From Cycas panzhihuaensis (taxonomy: Eukaryota; Cycadophyta): DNA of 64,000 nucleotides. The notes under the pieces were generated by a model, which did no database searches, was not told the DNA's origin, and saw nothing but the letters and a program-made list of their open reading frames with translations. Position numbers and translations under genes: made by a program. Positions 1 to 13,330 of the stretch are shown here, piece by piece. The stretch lies in assembly GCA_023213395.1 (NCBI GenBank), contig CM041465.1:195431741-195495740 (forward strand), given 5' to 3'. How positions within the stretch are numbered: position 1 is the first letter of the stretch; every line of letters begins with the position of its first letter.

Positions 1-3000
1 TTTAATCTTACATTAATGTTTTAGTTGTCCCAATTTATTATCAAGATAATCTCTAAAGGGAGCATATAGATATAGCTAACCTATCACTCTACTAGTATTT
101 CTATTGAGTCTAAATCCACTTTAAAACCCACACATCCTTTAGTGCCTAAAATTTGACCAACCATAGTATCTCAACCTTGGCGAGTATATAAATAAGCTCA
201 AGATAGCAAAATGGTCAAATATAATGGGTTCATTTTAGGGATTATATAAATATATTTACATTGAAAACTGAAATGAATTATTGATGTGTTGATGCTTATT
301 TTTTATATCTCCTCTATGTTGCTTTTGTTCATCAATGTGTATGGAAATAAATAAATACACAAAGATGTAAAGTATAAACACTAGATTTTGCTACAATCTA
401 GGTGTTTTATGATTACAATGAGTTTTCTTTTTTCATTTTTACTTTTTAAAAATAAAAAATAAAAAAACCCTTCTTTTTATTAAGGAAAGGGAAAAATACA
501 AAAAACTTAAAAATTTTCTTCTAAATTAAAAATTTGATCAAAAGAGAAAGTATAAAAAAAAAATGAGAGGAATTTGAATCTTATATCAGAAACTTTAGTA
601 TAGCTATGTAACCATACGAAATGGTCAAAATATTTCAGGTCGAAACTTCACTCTCTCAGATGATAGATCTCACTGTAGTGAGTCAAAAAATCTTTCGGTG
701 AAACTTCTGAAAATAAGCAAAAATAGCTTGAAACTTGTTGAAACTCTTATGAGACATTTTTAGGCAGAAATTAGAATTTTGAAGAAATCTCTCTCTCTCT
801 CTCTCTCTCTATTATATTAAATTTGATGAAACTTGATTTTTTAGATTCCTTGAAGCTAGATCTATTAAAACCCTTAAAAAAATTTGAGATGCATTAAATG
901 TTTTAAGAACATTTCTCAAAAAAATAGTTAGATTAGAGCTAACTAAACTTCTAATTTTTTAGGCCGATTGAGGTAGAATTTGAAGATGGTATAGAAGAAA
1001 AAAATACTTCTCTTGCTTGGGCATCCCTCCTTGTAATTTTTTAGTAAAAATAGATTATTTTTAATTTTCACCTATCGTAAGGCTGAACAATCTTTTTTTG
1101 AATGGTTTCAATTGATTTCTACTACCTATAAGTAGCTAAAAATATACCCTATAGCTTTATAGCATAGATTTTATAACTAATAATTGATTTATAATGAAAA
1201 ATCAATAGAATCTCCCTTGATAAAATTAAAAATTAGCTATAAAGATTGATGAAATACTAATTTTTTTGGGAGTCTAGAATCAGAAAACCTTCTTCTGACT
1301 AAGAGTTTTGATCCTCAATGCACCTGCAAATAAATGAAGAATACTGAAATATGTTACAAATGATATACTAGATTTGCATGATTAAAACACTCTCAAAATT
1401 TTAAAAATAATGAGTGCACTCTCAAGACTTCACATTAAAGGTAAAAGAAAGGCAAAATAGTTCCATACAAGTGGAATAGAGTGAATAGATTCCCTTCTAG
1501 GGAATAAATCACTCACATACATACATACAATGGAAAATAAAAAAGAGAGCAAAATAAGAGATGAAAGCAAAGCTTAGAGGTGAGAATGAATAATGATTCA
1601 TTCCATGAGATTTCACCTTTTATTATTGAGGGTGAGCATTAGGGTTAGGGTTTTCCTACCTAATGATATGAACCTAAAATTATATCCAAATGCACATAAA
1701 GTGTATCTTACTAAGAGACTAATGCTACCAATATATATTAAGGTCACTTAATTAATCTACATAAATGACCTTGATAATATTAACATCTTTCATACCAACT
1801 ACCTATGGAGAAACAAAGACATGCATTTGATCAATGGCAGACCATCCTTTGAAGCATAGAGATACCTTGATGTAAGACACTCAAGTTGATGGTCATTTCT
1901 TTGAAACTAGAACAAAACTAGCAGAGCCCCATATATATAGTAAACATGAAGAATATTTGTCACAAAGTCGTCTCTAGAATACTATTGATGCCACCATACT
2001 TGTATAAGGAGATAAAAACCTAGAGATCACACTGCCATCCTGTAATCATAAATTTTTTCTTAAATGCTAAATATTGAGGTATTTTTAATGTTTGGAGAAA
2101 TTATTTTTTTTAATTTAGAAAATGAATAATTATTTTGTCTTTTTCTCCATATATATAAATGAAAATTTTTATAGAATTTAGTTAATTTTTTTACAATTAC
2201 AAAAGTTTATTAAATTATATTAAAATTTATTTGAAGTTCACACTAGCCCTCTATCCATTGGCCCCCTAGCCACATGTGTAGTGCCCACATGACTGCCAAC
2301 CTATCAGTGAAAGGGGCTAAGCTCCTATATTTAGCCTCCTAAGGAGTCATTATCATTGTTTTGCTTATAATTTGAGCTAGGAGACTTCTATTCCAGTCCT
2401 ATCAGTTGCATTAGATTCATAATTGAGAGAGCTTTGATTTAGTAAGTCATATGATAGATTTTGGAGTTATTTTAAAGGAGAAAATATAGCTCAAAGTAAG
2501 AAGTTTTTTTTTTAACTTAGATTTTTATGATTTTTTCATTATTTTTAAGCATAATGATGTATTTCTAAAGGTTCCATTACATTTGTTGTCTATTATATTA
2601 TTATAATATACTCCAAATGGAGGGGTTAAATGTAAAACTTCTTATATAGGCTCTTTTAGGCACTTGAAAACCTATTTTACATTAAATTTAATATTAGAAA
2701 GAGTCATTATTCATTGTATTGAGCCACATCCTCATTTCATATCATTTATCATTGCATTATTAGATATTTTATAGTCCATAGAGGTAATTTACAATATATA
2801 GTGGTATGGTTTATCCTATTGAGGTAATTTGTAAGCCCATGGAGGTAATTTGAGGCCATATAGCCCTTGTGAGGCCATAGTAACTTTCATTTTTTGCCAA
2901 AGATACTAAAGAGTTGTTTTATTGTCCCATATTAGCAAGAGGTAAGACCCTTTTCCATTACTCTTTCATTTTTCTTTAGCTTACCTATTCAACCATATAG

Positions 3001-3250
3001 GATGATATGTTCCCAAGGTGAAGTTGGCTTAGCACTAATTGCACCACATTCAAGGAGGAGCATCTTTGCTAACCAACAATTATAATAAATAGTTAACTAT
3101 GTGGTCTAGTAGATGGAGCTCACTTCATATAGATGTCAATAGCACTTTATGTTTCTTTATAATAACTTAATCTAAGAGATATTTAAAGACCTATTTATAT
3201 TAATTTGATATAATATTTTATTTGATATAATTATTTATTATGTGGAGAAA
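1..3250. other. AT-rich stretch with no recognised gene
   Basis: I see no reading frame with family motifs on either strand. The stretch is strongly AT-rich with homopolymer A and T tracts. It includes a (TC)n run near 788-810 and a short telomere-like TTAGGG pair near 1,631-1,647, which I take as chance. A slightly GC-richer patch lies at 2,240-2,345. It is probably very old transposon debris, but nothing in it can be assigned to a family. Confidence 0.6.
788..810. repeat. (TC)n microsatellite
   Basis: About 11 perfect TC dinucleotides followed directly by AT-rich sequence. A simple repeat with no visible role. Confidence 0.95.
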
Positions 3251-3594
3251 TGTTGGATGTAATATCTAATTATATGATTTACCCCATTTATATCCCCTCA
3301 CTATTATTTGTATTTTTATATTATATGTCACTTTGAGTTGTGTATCATATAGAAATATGTGACAATACACAATAGTTAACCTTGAGGGTTTTCACAGATA
3401 TGGTATGTTGTGTTATAAGTATGTATATCATCTTTCCATAATTTGAAATTTGCCCATCCTTCTACTATTCTTTGTGTTCATTTGTATATACTTTATCATT
3501 TTTTTACTTTATTTTATTATTCATCACTCACTACTTTGATTCATCTATTTCAAATCCATTATTTGGTATTTGATCTATGATTCTAAATCTAACA
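3251..3594 (+). repeat. Candidate LTR with adjacent Met-type primer site
   Basis: The segment starts TGTTGG after a purine-rich tract (GTGGAGAAA) and ends TAACA. It is followed two bases later by TAGTATCAGAGCT at 3,597-3,609, one mismatch from the plant initiator-Met primer-binding site TGGTATCAGAGC. This is the layout of a 5' LTR plus PBS. No matching second LTR was found in the window, and the sequence 30 bases downstream already belongs to the duplicated segment. It is therefore either a truncated element or a chance arrangement. Confidence 0.4.
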
Positions 3595-4034
3595 CTTAGT
3601 ATCAGAGCTTTATTCTAAATCTAATATGATCACCCTATAAAAGTTGTTGATGTGGCAAGTAGGCCATTATTTTACTCTTAGTTTAGAGTGATGTTTGAGA
3701 GAATTATACAACATGTTTATTACAGTAGATGGTATATTAGTTAGTGTAAGAACACTGGTGTATTGGGGCTATAAGATGTAAAGTTTACTAACTGATGCGA
3801 ATTTATGCATAAGAAACTCACTGGCTAGTTGTATAAAATAAGGAGATCAAGTTCATTAGGGTTCCTTGTAAATCATACTACCCTATCAGTAAGAGGATTT
3901 AAGGATATCTATTGGTCCTCCCTTTTCCTAATGGTGTACAAAGGAAGGAGATCTTAATACAAATTTATCAAGGGTTTCAAAGCCTAATACAATAAAAGAA
4001 AAGGTTAATAGAATGCTCGCTTGGCCAACAATGC

Positions 4035-4229
4035 ATGTCTACTATTAAAGGTGATCTTTCTTTATTTTTGGCAAGTTTTCAAGATTATTTTATGTTGTTA
4101 AAGTTGTCATTGTATGTAGAAGGGATATTTTCAATTAAATCTAAAGGAAGCATCTCGATTACAAAGAAGAATTTAGTGTATAGGCTTGAGTACTTCTCTA
4201 GTTTGCAGGGCAAATTTATCAATATATAA
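4035..4229 (+). other. Short open frame shared with the second duplicon copy
   Basis: A 64-codon open frame beginning MSTIKGDLSL. The corresponding sequence in duplicon copy 2 (about 18,050-18,270) reads MSTIEGDFSL, then is broken by a stop and frameshift, and later agrees again around KKNLVY. It matches no family I know. Shared descent of the DNA explains the similarity; there is no sign that the protein is under selection. Confidence 0.3.
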
Positions 4230-5093
4230 AGCATTATTTATATACATTTTTATGTATGTGGGGCTACCACAATGTATAGAAAACATTTGTAGTATTAGAT
4301 ATATGATCAAATGTGTGATTAATAAGGAAAATTGATCAGAATCTTCACTTTTATGCTACTTGTCTATCGTTATTCCTCTATCATAGGGTGATTATAATAA
4401 TTAACTTAGTTTTAATTTTTTTGATATCATAAAGTTTTAAGATGATATTGAACTTTTTTTTATCACTTTATGGAGTTCGCTTAGCCTCAAGGGTGGTCAC
4501 ATAGGTATTTTCATGACCAAAATTTAATCAGAAAAGGCCCTTTTTTTTTTTTACTTGGAAAGATACTTATGCTTGCTAAAATGTCAATATCTCTGCCATA
4601 AGGTGTCTTAATTCAATTCCATCAATTGTGTTAAAAATTAACTCATGAGATTTTCTAATGAGTGATCACATCATATGTTTTGGACATTTTTTAAGGTAGT
4701 TTTAATGGTTTAAAGTTTAAACTTTAGTTTGATAAAGTATTAAATTGGAGCCTAAGTGCAAAAAAAGAAGTGTTTTATCGTGCATTTTTGCTCAGATGAC
4801 TATTTTTATAAGTTTGTTCTATGGTGTAGTGGATGAATCTATGGTTTTTCAACTAGATTTTCTCCTCAAGATATAGGAGAAACCAGAAATAGGAAAAATG
4901 AGAGCAAGTGAAGGTTTCTTAGAAGATAAACATTGTTGAATCATGTATGCAAAGATTATTCTAGAGGATTGGCAAGTATAATAGTTGGTTACCCATGTGC
5001 TTCAATAGATGTTTAGCTTTTATATAAACATGGCATCATATCTGAAGTAGCTGTGTGATAAAGATTAAATATTAAGAGGAAAATATTTAGTAA

Positions 5094-5435
5094 TGTTAAA
5101 CTTATATGTTATTCAATTATTATAATTACCCCTTTGATATATATTAGGGGTCATAATGCACACATTTTTTAATATTATAGGTCACTGGTTGACCAAGTAA
5201 CTCTTAAAGAATAATTCGACAGCCATGAGGTAGTATGTACCTATGAATATATATTCATTATTCATAATACAATTCAAAGGTGATTATTTCTCACAAGTAT
5301 ATTACATTTGTATGTTTGTATATATTTACTTTTACATATATGGTTTCATAGCTCGTAGCCTTGTGTATGTTTGGTTATAAATTATAACTTGATATTAGAG
5401 TTATTAATCATAATACCACGCACATATATTTTTTA
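5094..5435 (+). repeat. LTR of element C family (duplicon copy 1)
   Basis: It starts TGTTAAAC after the purine-rich stretch TTAAGAGGAAAAT and matches 16,892-17,235 and 27,250-27,594 along its length. The terminal CA has decayed to TA. It is the 3' LTR of the duplicated half of element C; no partner 5' LTR is present here. Confidence 0.75.
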
Positions 5436-7382
5436 ATGAAACTATTAAATATAATAATTAGAAATTACAAAGTAATAAATAAAAGAGAAAAGCAATAAAT
5501 ACCAAGCACTAAAGTCCTAAAATTTAAGATTAATCCATTATTGAAAAGATAAATAACCATCTTTATTTTCCAAAAACACCCATCTATGTATACATATTAA
5601 TTTTTTAAAGCTGTCTTTAATAATTTAGAAAGTACTAATAAAAGATTAAGCATGCCATATCTTAGAATAAATTTATATCTTTCTTGCCAAAGATAGAAAT
5701 TTAGAATGCCAAAATGTAAGTTTTTGTTCCACTCCATTTACAACATACTCCTACATCTCAATGAGTGATGCATTAAATCTAAAGGGAATTCCTAAGAATT
5801 TTAACCTTGATTGTGAGAAAGAAATCATCAATAAGATGCTCATTGATAATCAAATTCTCTTGATCCCTTAGCAAAGAAATGCCTCTAAAAAGACCTATCA
5901 TCTTTATCCTAGAGCATGAAACTAATAGAATCCTAGAACCTTTTTGATGTAATTAAGCATTGTGGTATTTCATTTACACCATGTCAAGAGTGCCACTAGA
6001 GGAAGACAAATCAAGGTTAGCATAACTTCATCAAAGTTGCTCTAGAGATAGAAGTAGATCTTATCATGACCACCTTAGCTTCCCTTAGCACTAGCAACAC
6101 TCAACCTCTCATCTAATTAGTCCAAGGGTAATTAAGTGGGTCACCTAGGTCTTAGTCTTAATAACTATCAAGGAGACCACTTGCAAGGCATGGAAGTTGA
6201 GAGAAGTCCCTTTAGACAAAGAGGATGATGGTTGGAGTGCTAACTATACTCCCCTTATTAATAGAGGAGGATGGGGGGATGAATAACATAATATAGTCAA
6301 GTCTTTAGTCTCATTGTACACTTTTTAATAAGGTCTTCTTTTTTTTTTTTTTACATCCATGGGATGGTGGCTGTGATGTTCTCTCCCTAATTATTTTCTT
6401 GTATCATCATGTATATAATTTTTTTGATCTAATAAAGTATTGCTTTCAATAAAAAAGAAAAACAAAAAACATTATAGCTAATACAAAAATAGATGCCACC
6501 AAGGGGCAACCTTGCCTCATAGACCTTTCCAATTAAACAACTTGTAACTTTTACCCTAACTTCCTATCTTAATAAGCTAGATAGTAGTTAAGAATTAAAT
6601 ATGTAATGGTGATGCGTTGACATATGACACAACCACAATAGACTTTTTAGGGTAGCTTATAGAAGAAGTCACTTTAAAATTAAGGTTTTCATTCATACAC
6701 ATAAATACACACATTCATTATGGTTATTTCAACAAATCATGGATAATTACAATTTACTAAATCTTTTCAATGAGTAAAAGCATGCAATAATAATGATTGC
6801 CCATTGCATTTCCATTATTGATAGTGTGTTCTTATTTATTAGATTTGTCAAGCATTCATTAATAAGATTTATTCATAGTAGATCATAGGTAATATTCTTT
6901 GCCTTTAGTAGTTGCCCAATTTAGATTGATACAAGTGGTATGGATAGTTATCTCCTAGCCTTCTATGGATGGTCTAGGTTTACAAGGGATGAAATTTGTA
7001 GAGAGGCATCAAGTTTTAGTAGACATGTTGAGTTTTCTTAACCCTTACCACCATTAGTCTAACCTTTGAGCTATCTCCACTTCACATAAGATCCTCTAAT
7101 CTTTGTTGCCCAAGATGTTGTAGAGCTCCTCTTGAGTGTGAGTTTTGCACCCCTCCATTAGGCCTAACTTTCCCATGGCTTATCCACCATAAATCTCATG
7201 ATTTAAGAATCATGTCATATTTATCCAAGATACATTCAATCGGCAACTTACCTAATATAGATCTCATGGTTTAAAGGATTAGGTTGTCTCTATTTGATCT
7301 AAAGGATTATGTTTAACCATGTATGTCATCCAAATTATCACATAACACCTACTTTTAGAGTTACTACATATAGTTCAAATCT
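5436..7382 (+). repeat. Duplicated flanking DNA, no gene seen
   Basis: This part of the duplicon lies outside any LTR and matches 27,595-29,635. Shared landmarks include AATCCATTATT near 5,530, and a T-run followed by CATCCATGGGATGGTGG near 6,340-6,370. Neither copy keeps a long open frame on either strand. It may be the old host or repeat DNA into which elements C and E inserted. Confidence 0.7.
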
Positions 7383-7825
7383 TATAACACCCACTTGGTA
7401 TACATTATATATTTCTTATATATTTCATTATATATTTTGACATTGTATTTTATGAATATGATCATATGGTTACTCTTTTATTTATTAAATAAAAACATAA
7501 TGAAATGCCCTATTATGTGTGTGGGTGTACCTTAGTATATCTCATGCTTTATATTATGAGAATATATGATATTAGTGGCAAGATGCATATATGTATATAA
7601 ATATTTTGAGGGTTAAATTCACATGCACTTTGTAAATAAAATAAATTCCTATTAATAAAATAAGATAGAATTGTTATAAGGAAATAGTAAGATACACATG
7701 ACAAGGAAATAGTAAGATGGACATGACATAAGCAAAAGAGAAAATCCCTAATGGAAATGTGTTAAGACTTAAGTCTCAGTATCTCATCATATCTTGTGAG
7801 CCCACATGATCATCACAATGAGTTT
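7383..7825 (+). repeat. First ~440 bp of the gypsy E LTR
   Basis: It begins TATAACACCC (consensus TGTAACACCC) and aligns with the starts of the LTRs at 29,636 and 57,039. The match stops at about 7,825, where the other two copies continue with AAAGGGTTGGTGG. The bases just upstream equal those upstream of 29,636, which places the edge of the duplication inside an already inserted LTR. Confidence 0.75.
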
Positions 7826-8093
7826 GATTACATGCTCAAATTTTTGTTTTCAACAACTACTGGCATAACATCACAACCCTCCTTATCACTAAGAAACCAC
7901 CCACATAACTAGAGGTACAACATTGAATCAAACCTGGCATTTGTATAAATTCTAATAAAAAATATACTAGGGGGCATAAATTAATTTGTAAGAATACTCA
8001 CAAACAATTATATTCAGCTAAATAAGAGTAAAACCTAGCCTTAGAAGAATTAATAAAATTAATAAACCCTTCAGAATTTTTAATTTCTTCATA

Positions 8094-8400
8094 ATGAGTA
8101 TCCAACATCTCAAGACACTTGAAATCAAAAGATTTATCCATAAAACATTAGTTATTTCCCTTATCGATCTAGGTAGCACTCATAACTTTATCAATACCAA
8201 AATAGCCAAGCAAATTGAGTTATTTATTAGTTCTATCTCTACCTCTAAAGTACATATATTAGGAAATGCCACCTTAAGCTATGAAGGAGAAATACATAAT
8301 GTCAGAGGTCTTTATACTTCTCTTTTAGCCTTGTCCATTATAGGTGTACATGTGGTATTAGATATTTAATGTCTTCAATGGTTGGGCACCTATGCGATGA
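8094..8400 (+). pseudogene. Retropepsin fragment, Ty3/gypsy type
   Basis: A 91-codon frame carries the aspartic protease signature of gypsy retrotransposons, which cleaves the Gag-Pol polyprotein. SLIDLGSTHNFI at residues 22-33 matches the usual LIDSGSTHNFI, but the active-site triad D-S/T-G is D-L-G, so it should be inactive. The frame ends HVVLDI, and after the stop the sequence still reads CLQWLGTYAMN, like the family's conserved GxxWL region. No gag, reverse transcriptase or LTR of the same element was found around it. The next coding remnant (8,800) belongs to a copia element, so this is an isolated scrap. Confidence 0.7.
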
Positions 8401-8799
8401 ATCTCAATTAATAATTTATATAATTATTTTGGTAAATTGATGATATTGAGTTATGGATCTCCTTGAGAGGATGATAGAACAAATGAGGTTTCAATTAAAA
8501 GTAAGGAGTAGATTGAGGAACCACTTGAATATAGTTCTTCAAGAGACACTAGTCAACCTGAATTTAAACATTGTAACATTTGTAAAGTAACAAAATTAGA
8601 ATCCTTCTAGTTTTTAGAATTTGAAGCTAATAAAAAATTAAAGATAGAGTTAAAGTTAAAGCTAAAGAAATCTGCCACATATTTTCCTTTATCTTTGAGG
8701 AAGAAGCTTCCTTGATGGTACTTGTAAACTATGGAGGATGTTGATAAGTTATTGTTTGAGACATAGGAAAAGCAAAAGTTCAAATTGTAACCTTATAAT

Positions 8800-9440
8800 C
8801 AAGTGAATATTGCTCTTATGATACATGTATTAAATGCTAACAAACCTTCTACTATTGAAGAAGCAATTGAAGAGAAGAAATAGAACAACATTATGGATAT
8901 TGAAATTCAAGCTATCAAGAAGAACAATGCTTGGGATTTGGTCAAATTACCTCTGGAAAAACATATAATTAGTTATAAATAGGTCTATAGAGCCAAGTAT
9001 AAATCAGATGGATCTATAGATAAATTTAAGGTTAAACTTATAGCAAAAGACTTCAAGTAGCAAGAAGGGATCAACTACTAATAAACATTCACTTCTATTG
9101 TAAATATGAGCATTACTCACCTTATTTTGGGAATTAGTAGTTTTATCAAATAGATGTTAAAAGTGCATATCTGAATGGGGGCTTAATAGAAGAAGTCTAC
9201 ATGGAATAATTGCCTAGCTTTGTCCATACTAGTTATTTCTAATTAATCACTAAAAACTTTATGTTTCATGCTTGTACCAAATACATTGAGATGCACCATC
9301 ACTTTATTGTGAATTGATTTAGAACATAGTGATCAAGATGGTATATAAGCTAATGGAAGAATAACTAGCACACATCTTCACCAAGCCACTAGCTTGCAAT
9401 AAGTTCTATACTTTTAGGGATGGTTTAGGTGTCATAGTTA
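8800..9440 (+). pseudogene. Relic A: copia pol with reverse transcriptase joined to RNase H tail
   Basis: The first part (about 8,830-9,224) reads as the N-terminal copia reverse transcriptase (RVT_2): KNNAWDLVKLP, then YKSDGSIDKFKVKLIAKDF, then VYMEXLPSFV. At about 9,230-9,270 it jumps to the end of the RNase H region: HACTKYIEMHHHFIVN, then HIFTKPL and FRDGLGV. The reverse transcriptase core, the YVDD box and most of RNase H are gone. At least ten in-frame stops are present, several at places where the family has Trp or Gln codons. It is a dead, internally deleted copy on the plus strand. Confidence in the family is high; the exact ends are approximate. Confidence 0.85.
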
Positions 9441-9454
9441 ATAAAGTAAACATT

Positions 9455-10080
9455 AAAGGGGAGTGTTGAAATATTAATATTTTTATTGGTTCATAATGTA
9501 TAGTTATGAGCTTCTACCTTATCATTGTATTTTAGTAATTCTTTATTGAGATGTGAGAATGATGAGTCATTGGGGGTTGCTTAACATTCCTTATATGTCT
9601 CATCAATTTAAGATGTAAATATTACCTTAAAGTTATATTTATGCACTAAGTTATGTAATGTAAAATGATACAAAATATGAATGAGTTAAAGATAATCCAA
9701 TGCATTTTGAAATTATTTTTCTTGATGTGTTTAAGTATATCCTTCTTATGTTTAGATACTATTTTTTTATTTTTTTATATAATAATGATATAGGTTATGT
9801 GTTGGATATATCAAATACTTTACAAGTGTTACATGGGTATAAGTATTACACTTGAGTCCTTTTTTGGGTGTCTTATGGAGTCTTTTCAACCTATGGTTTA
9901 ATGTCTATTATATTATAATAACACTATTCAATTTCATATACAGTTATATCTATATATACTTCTATAATGACACATATAAAAAGATTGGATGAGAATGAGG
10001 ATCTAAGAGTTGGGGTTCCTACTTTGTAATTATTTAGCTATTGTTTTGATTAATAAAATAGTCTATACTTATACTTGAAT
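9455..10080 (+). repeat. Polypurine tract and 3' LTR of relic A (right end uncertain)
   Basis: AAAGGGGAG at 9,455-9,463 is followed at once by TGTTGAAATATT, the normal polypurine-tract-to-LTR junction of plant copia elements, and it lies just past the RNase H tail. AATAAA-type signals occur near 10,050. The 5' LTR has been lost, so the right end cannot be set by comparison. Confidence 0.5.
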
Positions 10081-12010
10081 CTCTAGTTGTATTTATTAAT
10101 GTGTTTGAAATATATATTTATTTAATTTTTGCACTACTTAAGTTATGTTATTGCATTGCTCCTCTAATTTATTTCTCTTCATGATGGAGGGTAAGTGAGA
10201 TGAGATTTGTAAGGAATCTTGGGGAATGAGAGGTTTATAAAGGAAGAATTAAGGATAAGAGTTATGAGTTCTTTATGGAAAGTGGGGTTTAATAATGTCA
10301 TATGGAAAATATATATAGGGTGATGCATAAAGATAAGTGAAAGCTATGATGAAGGACTCAAATATTGCTTGGAAGATAATTTAGGAAGTGGAGAAAGAAG
10401 AAAACAAGGCCATATAAAAGGGATGTACAGTAACTAAACTAAGAAATAAAGAAAGTGAGAGTTTAATAAGAGGATAAGAGATATCATGATGTTGAGAAGG
10501 ATATACTTCTTCCTTTAAGGACTTTGAAGGAGATAAAATATGATGGCATTATGGCAATAAGTGGGTCACCTCAAGAAGGACTAAGTTTTCACAAATAAGA
10601 AGATTGAAGTTTAAGGACTTAGGGTTTAAAACAACTATGAGATCTTGTTGAGTAGGGAGTGTAGAATTTTATAATACCATGTAACATGGAACTTCAAGGG
10701 GAGTAATGAAACTATGAAAATAAATAGACATAGAACATATGATTTGGACTCATAGCAATTAGCTCATTAGAATTAATTTATTACTCTGATTTTATAGCCA
10801 ATTATTTTTCACATTACTCTAATGTGCATCCTCCCTTGCTTTGATTGCGTATCTTAATTGATTCATCTTTGGACTATATACCAATGGATGGTTGCTCTTT
10901 GATATCTCACTCTTGTGTGTATTATACTTCTTACTTACATGTGGACTCTTTTCCTTTTAGGTTTTAAACTCCTTTGCAAAGTGATTTTCTTTTACATTAA
11001 TACTTTAACATGCAAAGTTGAATATAATATTCAATGAAGAAATCTAAGATACTTTCCATATTTCATCCCAACAGATACTTTTTCCAAAATAATACCCTCA
11101 TGTAATGTGTTTTAGTTTTACACTAATTCATAGAATGCTAAATGATAATCACAAGCATACACTAGTATGAACTTACTAATTCACTTCATAATCATAAATT
11201 TCTTCTTTCTACTTTTTAATAAAATCTACCTTTTTGATACCTGACTATAAAATGAGTTTAATTTATTAAACCTCATTCATGATGGACTAACCTGTGATTA
11301 CCTTCAATAGTTTGTCTTACCTCTAGATAACTATCCACTTATACTTCAATATAAATTGGGCATCAATGCCTCTCTAGTCACTTGTAGGCCTATTGATTTT
11401 ATCATTAGGATTTATCAAAAGTTTTTCCCTTCCTTCAACCATGATTCCCTAGAGGATTAATATCAGGATGTATGCATAATGGAACCCAGAACAACCAAGC
11501 TCTCACATGGCTTAAAAGATGTTCTAGATATTCTCAAATTTAACCCAATATTTCCAAACATTACTATCGCATAAACTGCATACAAACTAAAATAATGAAT
11601 GTGGTCTAAATTACAAAAAAGCTTTCCCCCCATTAATGATATCAGTTATGTGTATAGATGTCAGATAGTTGGCATCACAAATATTCGTAGAATAGTGGAC
11701 AATACTCAAATAATACTTAAATAAATGAATAAATAGACATGGCTCTAGTGATCAAATGGATGAATAAAAAAATACAATGAACAATTCACAAATATGAAAC
11801 TATTTAAATAGAACTATCAACTAATAATATTATCCTTTTGTAGAGTGCATGTAGTTCACCATAATTAGATATATATATATTAGACAAATAACAATAATAC
11901 AGGACATGCAATGAGTGGAGGAACATCTTCTCTTTAATACCAAATATAAGAAGCCTAATAGATATTTAGAGTAAATATAAATAATAAATTACTTTACCAT
12001 ATTTTAAAAT
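10081..12010. other. No recognised gene
   Basis: AT-rich DNA with no family motif in any frame. A stretch near 10,640-10,720 has a purine run (TTCAAGGGGAG) and ATACCATGT, which look like isolated LTR-element fragments, but no matching LTR was found. 11,700-12,000 is dense in A and T. Confidence 0.5.
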
Positions 12011-12306
12011 AAATACAGAGATAGAGCAGAACATGAATTAAACCATATTATGAAAATATTAACAAAATTTCCAATAAACGATGGTGCTAAAGAACACTGG
12101 TGAATATTTCACCTCATATATATAATTAGGACATTAGGGCAAGCTCGTCATCGACCGACACCTTTTTAAAATCAAATAATAATAAAAACTAAATAAAATA
12201 ATACATACCTCTTCCCTATGTCAGTTGTAGATGGTTGGAGGTGGTCCCATGGAGTTCCAAATCCATTTATATACCTTTAATAGAAAAATAAATATTACTA
12301 CTAACA
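12011..12306 (-). repeat. 3' LTR of element B
   Basis: It matches 16,539-16,835 over about 296 bases. Shared landmarks are AAATACAGAGA, CACCTCATATATATA and CCTTTAATAGAAAAATAAA. Read on the minus strand it starts TGTTAGTAGTAATATT immediately after the polypurine tract. The distal end may extend further left than marked. Confidence 0.75.
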
Positions 12307-12324
12307 TTCTCTCCCATAATATTC

Positions 12325-13330
12325 ATTTTATATAACTACAAGCTTATCTTTGAATTTGTGAAATTTAACTTTCTCAAATACCTTTATAAAAATGTTTGTT
12401 GTCTGATCTTTCATGCTACAATAAACCAACTCTATTTCTCCTACTTAGACAAGTTCTCAAATGAAGTGATGTTGCATCTCAATGTGTTTAGTTCTTCCAT
12501 GGAAAACTAGATTACATATCATCTGAATAGTTCTCTGATTATCACACCATATTTTGGTAGGACCATCCTGTTTCAACTGAAGATCATGAAGTAAATGACG
12601 TAGCTACATTGTTTCGTATGCACTTGATACTTTTACCTTCTATTCTACTTTAGTTATGGATAAGGAGATGGTATTCTACTTTTTAGTACTCCATAATATT
12701 GAATCTAAATTGAAGGTGTATCTACAAGTAGAATTTCTATCCTCAACATCACCTGCCTAATCTGAATCTATATACTCAATCAATTTGAAATTTGATGAAG
12801 GTTTATAATGTAGCCCATAGTCTATCTTACCATTTAGATATCTTAGAATTAGTTGCTTGCTAATGTATGGTTTTAGGATCTTGCATAAACTTTAACATAA
12901 CACTAATTACATGCATGATATCTAGTCATGTTAGTATCAAGTATATTAGGCTTCTAATCAACTATCTATATAATATGGGATCAACATGAGTAAAATCATC
13001 AATTTTAGATAATTTGATTCCAACTTCTACTAGTGTAGACAAGGCCTTGCAGTCACTCATCTTGAACTTTTAGAGTAAGTCCAAGGTATATTTCCTTTGG
13101 GATATAAAGATACCATCATCATCTTGCTAAACTTCCAATCCTAGTAAGTAATGCATTAACCCCAAGTCTGTCATTTCAAACTTCTTACACATGTCATCCT
13201 TGAATTTTTGAGAAAGATGTGAGTTATTTCCTATATAGACCAAATCATCAACATAAAGTCCTACAATCAATATGGAATCTCCTTCTATTTTGATGTACAG
13301 ATTTGGATATCTTTGATTAGCTCCTTGATT
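12325..13330 (-). pseudogene. Copia reverse transcriptase C-terminus and RNase H
   Basis: On the minus strand the reading starts YPNLYIKIEGDSILIVGLY and passes through YVDDLVYIGNN, the catalytic reverse transcriptase box with both Asp residues kept. Then come FEMTDLGLMHYLLGLEV and the RNase H tail with KIWCDNQRTIQM and GRTKHIEMQHHFI. It ends VFEKVKFHKFKDKLVVI before a stop. Typical Gln codons have become stops and several frameshifts interrupt the RNase H middle. The protein would copy element RNA into DNA, but this copy is dead. Upstream it is fused to the gag tail at about 13,330-13,430. Confidence 0.9.

Larger units (their letters stand above)
3627..7825 (+). repeat. Duplicon copy 1 (direct repeat of 17,644-30,052)
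   Basis: About 4.2 kb aligns colinearly with 17,644-18,278 followed by 26,420-30,052. In order it contains part of the interior of non-autonomous element C, its LTR (5,094-5,435), about 1.95 kb of shared flanking DNA, and the first ~440 bases of the gypsy E LTR (7,383-7,825). Copy 1 lacks the 8-kb copia element D, so it shows the unoccupied target. Similarity is clear by eye along the whole length but interrupted by many small changes, so the duplication is old. Confidence 0.85.

Noticed and set aside
1631-1647. Telomere-like TTAGGG pair
   Set aside because: Only two units, with no array; expected by chance in AT-rich plant DNA.
10640-10720. Possible PBS and polypurine tract
   Set aside because: ATACCATGT and CAAGGGGAG occur together, but no LTR copy flanks them and orientation is inconsistent.
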